A stretch of 64,000 nucleotides of DNA from Candidatus Aalborgicola danicus (GTDB lineage Bacteria; Pseudomonadota; Gammaproteobacteria; Burkholderiales; Burkholderiaceae_C): positions 579,147 to 643,146 of the forward strand of contig JADJBC010000002.1 in assembly GCA_016703945.1 (NCBI GenBank), read 5' to 3'. Positions 61,131-64,000 of this stretch are shown here, piece after piece. The notes beneath the pieces are model-generated. The model ran no database searches. It saw nothing but the letters and a program-made list of their open reading frames with translations, and was not told the origin of the DNA. Each line of letters begins with the position of its first letter. Position 1 is the first letter of the stretch. Both the position numbers and the translations under genes were made by a program.

Positions 61131-63702
61131 TTAGATGTCGATGTTGCCAGCACGCAAGGCGTTAGTTTCGATGAAGTCGCGTTCAGGCTCCGTTCCCTGT
61201 CGCCCATCAGCATCGTGAAGACGCGGTCAATTTCAATGGCGTCGCTCGACCTGCACGTGGCGGGCGGCGTAACGGTGGGGTCTCATGGTAGTTTCAGCCG
61301 GCGGGCTCCATTTCTACCCAGACCTTTGCGTTGGCGGCTGGCGGCGTTTTCAGCTTGGGCGATCATCTACGCCACGGCTTTCGCAGTCGGGAACTTTTCT
61401 TCCTTCTGCCCTCGCGTCGCATGACGCGGGCGCCTTCGGCCAGCAAGCCTTGAAGGGTGTTGGCGGCTTCGGCCAACGCGGCGTAGTCGGCACCGTGCAC
61501 AAAATCTTGTGTCAGCACGCTGCTCTTGACGTTGCCGTGGTGGCGGCGGCTGATGCGCAGAATCGGTTTGTCGGTGCGCACGCTTGAACTCACCAGCCAC
61601 TTCCATGTCGGGCAGGCGCTCTGTAGCGCGGCGGCAGAGATTTTGGCGTCGGCAACCGTGTCCAGATTCAGCGCCACCTGTCGGCCACACTGCGCAGTGC
61701 CTCCGCATCCATGAAATTCTTCAGACGGGCAAGGACCGTCTGGGCTACTTGGTGCTTAGCGCGCCAGTGTTTACAGCGTGTCGTCTGAAATGGTGGTGCC
61801 TTTGCGAACCCGTTCATAATTCATATTTCTGTGCCCCTGCAAACACCGAGGCGTTGACCAACGCAATGCAGCAGGAAGTTATCCAGGTCGCCTGCGCCTT
61901 GCAAATACAGCTCTTCCTTGCCGGCCTTGACCTTTGCATGGCAATATGATGTAGATGTGGCTGCGCTCGACCAGCTCGGCATCTGGCGGTAGAAGAATGT
62001 CAAGAGCAGCGTGCGGATATGGGCGCCGTCGACGTCGGCGTCGGTCATGATGATGATGCGGTGTGCTTCGTTTTCATGACGTTGAAGTCGTCGTTGCCGG
62101 TGGTGCCAATGGCCTTGCTGGATGCCGGTGCTTCAGCGGTAATCAAGGTCAAAATTTCGTTGCAACAAAGGCTTTTCATAGCGCTTTTTCCACATTCAAA
62201 ATCTTGGTCCCGGCAAGGGCAGAATCGCCTGAACTTGCGGTCACGGTCCTGTTTGGCAGAGCCATCCGGCGGAAATGCCCTCGACGATGTAGATTTCATC
62301 GCCGGGTCTTTTCCTGGCAGTCGGCCAGTTGCGCAGGCCCATGCCGTCGAGCACGCCCTTGCGGCGCGTCATGCTCACGGCCTTGCGTGCGGCTTGCTGC
62401 GGGCGCGGGCCGCTTCAACGATCTTGCCGACGATGATTTTGGCGTCTGCGGGGCGCTCTTGTAGCAGTCGGCCAGCAGCTTGTTGACGATGTCCTCCACG
62501 GGGCCGCGCACTTCGCTGGAGACCAGCTTATCCTTGTCCCGCTGGTTAATATCGGCTTGGCACTTTGACGCTTAACACGCAGGTCAGGCCTTTCGCGCAT
62601 GTCATCGCCGGTCACTTCTGACCTGGCCTTCTTGGCCGCCTCCGATTCGTCGATGTATTTGTTGATGACGCGGGCTTCATGTCGCGCGCAGGCCGGTCAA
62701 GGGGTGCCGCCGTCGCGTTGGGGGATGTTGTTGGTGAAACACAGGACCTGCTCGTAGCCGCTGTTCCACTGCATGGCCACTTCGACGCCGATGTTGGTCT
62801 GTTGTCGTTTCCGACGGTCGCCCATGGCGTGGAAGATGCTGGGGTTCAACACCGTCTTGCCTTTGTTGATGAAGTTCACAAAGCCTTGACGCCACCGGCG
62901 CCGGAGAAATGAACTTCGACGTTGCCCCAACCGACGCCGTTTGAAGCTGAGTCCGCGCAGGCGCTTGCTCAGGATTTGCATTGAAAGTCATACTTGGTTT
63001 GGAAGATGTCCAGGTCGGGCAGGAAGTGGCACTTCGGTGCTGCGCTGGGTTTCGCCAATCACCTCTTCACGGCGAGACTTTCGACGCCATTCACGGTCTC
63101 GATCAGTCGGTTCTGCACGAAGCCCTTGCTGAACTCCATCATGGACCTTGCCGTCGCGGCGGATGGTCAGGATGCTGGCATTTTGACAGCGCGTTCACAC
63201 AAGAAACGCCCACACCGTGCAGGCCACCCGAGACCTTGTAGCTGTTCTGGTTGAACTTGCTACCGGCGTGCAATTCGGTCAGCGTTGATTTGCCGCCACG
63301 AGTGCTTGTACCAAAGTCCGTCATCCATCTTCACCTGGTGTGGGAATGCTGCGACCGTTGTCGACGACGCTGATGGAGTTGTCGGAGTGGAAGGTCATCT
63401 GAATGTCACCGCAATGGCCGGCTGTTGATTTTCCGTCGATTTGAGTTGTCCATGACTTTTGAGCGCACCAGATGGTGGAGACCAGCTGGTCGGACGTCGC
63501 CGATGGCCATGCCGGGGCGCTTGCGCACGGCCTCCAGGCCTTCCAGGATCTGGACGGAGCTCTTCGCCATAGGCCTGGCTGCACCGGCCTGGTTGGTGTC
63601 AACGGTGGGCTGGAAGCCGGAGCTGTCCGATCCGTCCTCGCCTGTGTGCACGCGTCATTGTTTTCGGGGGTGCTGTCGGGCTTGTTTTCTTTTTTCGGTC
63701 AT
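61131..63702 (-). pseudogene. gyrB: DNA gyrase subunit B, broken by many single-base losses
   Basis: Start ATG at 63700-63702, stop TAA at 61131-61133. Across changing frames one can read 'SVQILEGLEAVRKRPGM', 'DNSISVVDNGRSIPT' (ATP-binding Asp), 'LTELHAGSKFNQNSYKVSGGLHGVGVSCVNALS', 'MTDADVDGAHIRTLLLTFFYRQMP' (TOPRIM DxD) and the end 'ETNALRAGNIDI'. Total length 2572 bases is a little below the usual gyrB. GyrB is essential, and nearly each break is a shortened homopolymer, so this is almost surely uncorrected sequence, not a real pseudogene. Introduces ATP-driven negative supercoils with GyrA. It follows dnaN, as in the standard dnaA-dnaN-gyrB order. Confidence 0.9.
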
Positions 63703-63795
63703 GGCTAACTTTCTCTCGATATTTCCATCGACCAAACCCCGGGAGGCTGGGGTTTGCGCCGCCGTATGGCGCTACATTTTCAGTAGCATTAAATT

Positions 63796-64000
63796 TTATC
63801 GGCATTGGCCTAATGGCATTGGAACGTGGCGTTGTCCGAATGGTGAACAGTGCCGAGCTGTTGCCATCGGATAGTTCCAGCTTCTGACCATGTCCTGGTT
63901 TATACGCTGGCTGTGCGCATCGATCAGGTAGGTCACGTTGAATTAACCTTGATGCTGTCGCCGCCGTAGTCGATGTCCAGTTCGTTCCACGGCTTCTTCC
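63796..64000 (-). pseudogene. dnaN: DNA polymerase III sliding clamp (beta), C-terminal end only, with base errors
   Basis: Runs off the right edge. Across frames one reads 'LDIDYGGDSIKVN(F)NVTYLIDA', 'NQDMV.KLELSDGNSSALFTI' and a weak 'MPM'-like end, which is the last domain of DnaN. Missing bases (for example TTT to TT before CAACGTGACC) break the frame, as in gyrB. The clamp tethers DNA polymerase III to DNA. The exact stop position is uncertain because of the errors. Presence beside gyrB places the origin region to the right. Confidence 0.75.

Noticed and set aside
1..64000. tRNA, rRNA, CRISPR arrays, integrases
   Set aside because: None seen by eye; no cloverleaf with a TTCGA-type arm at a gene gap, no regularly spaced repeats, and no integrase-like frame near the accessory segment.

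Overview
The window looks like chromosomal DNA of a betaproteobacterium in the Comamonadaceae, of Rhodoferax/Polaromonas type. The pointers are a BktB-type thiolase almost identical in motif layout to that of Cupriavidus, the clpS-clpA pair, two DUF1631 proteins, DMT/HAAT transporter gene types, and many copies of a short intergenic repeat (…cacgagggctagaggc…) of a kind I associate with this family. The right edge carries gyrB and the 3' end of dnaN on the minus strand, so the replication origin should lie just beyond position 64000.

Layout. 1-2.6 kb: end of a multihaem c-type cytochrome (MtrA/DmsE type) and an MtrB/PioB outer-membrane barrel, a trans-envelope electron conduit closed by a good terminator. 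2.7-15 kb: carbon and acyl-CoA metabolism (bktB, SDR, enoyl-reductase-like, CurA-like reductase, aldehyde dehydrogenase), a deacetylase/acetyltransferase pair for protein acylation, a bacteriohemerythrin and a diguanylate cyclase. 15.3-18.7 kb: an accessory segment with an unrecognised protein, a nuclease with a Mrr-like PD-(D/E)XK fold, and a HARE-HTH plus GIY-YIG-like protein; this is the best candidate for an undescribed (probably anti-phage/restriction) system. It is followed by a repeat-rich gene-poor kilobase.

18.7-23.5 kb is a minus-strand run of four overlapping genes (acyl-CoA ligase, K+ channel, short MetE-like methionine synthase, serine hydrolase). 23.5-31.2 kb holds two complete polar amino-acid ABC importers in tandem (glt-type and aap-type), each preceded by a sigma-54-like -24/-12 promoter, with hairpins after each binding-protein gene. 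31-45 kb: DMT exporter, Baeyer-Villiger-type monooxygenase, M14 amidase, flavin reductase, two DUF1631 paralogues flanking ettA, rhlE overlapped by an oxidoreductase gene, cupin, gloA. 45-59 kb: clpS-clpA, an iron-binding protein with a Fur-like box, a second DMT transporter, a PAS-GGDEF-EAL protein, DUF808, SRPBCC, Na+/H+ antiporter, transglutaminase-like lipoprotein, alcohol dehydrogenase, KAS III. 59.2-60.6 kb: IS110-family transposase. 61.1-64 kb: gyrB and dnaN.

Sequence quality. From about 59.87 kb to the end, essential genes (gyrB, dnaN) are broken by many single-base losses in short homopolymers, so this end is most likely uncorrected sequence rather than real pseudogenes. Three similar one-base losses at about 17.40, 18.78 and 19.10 kb suggest a second weak patch there. 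Calls of 'pseudogene' below should be read in that light.
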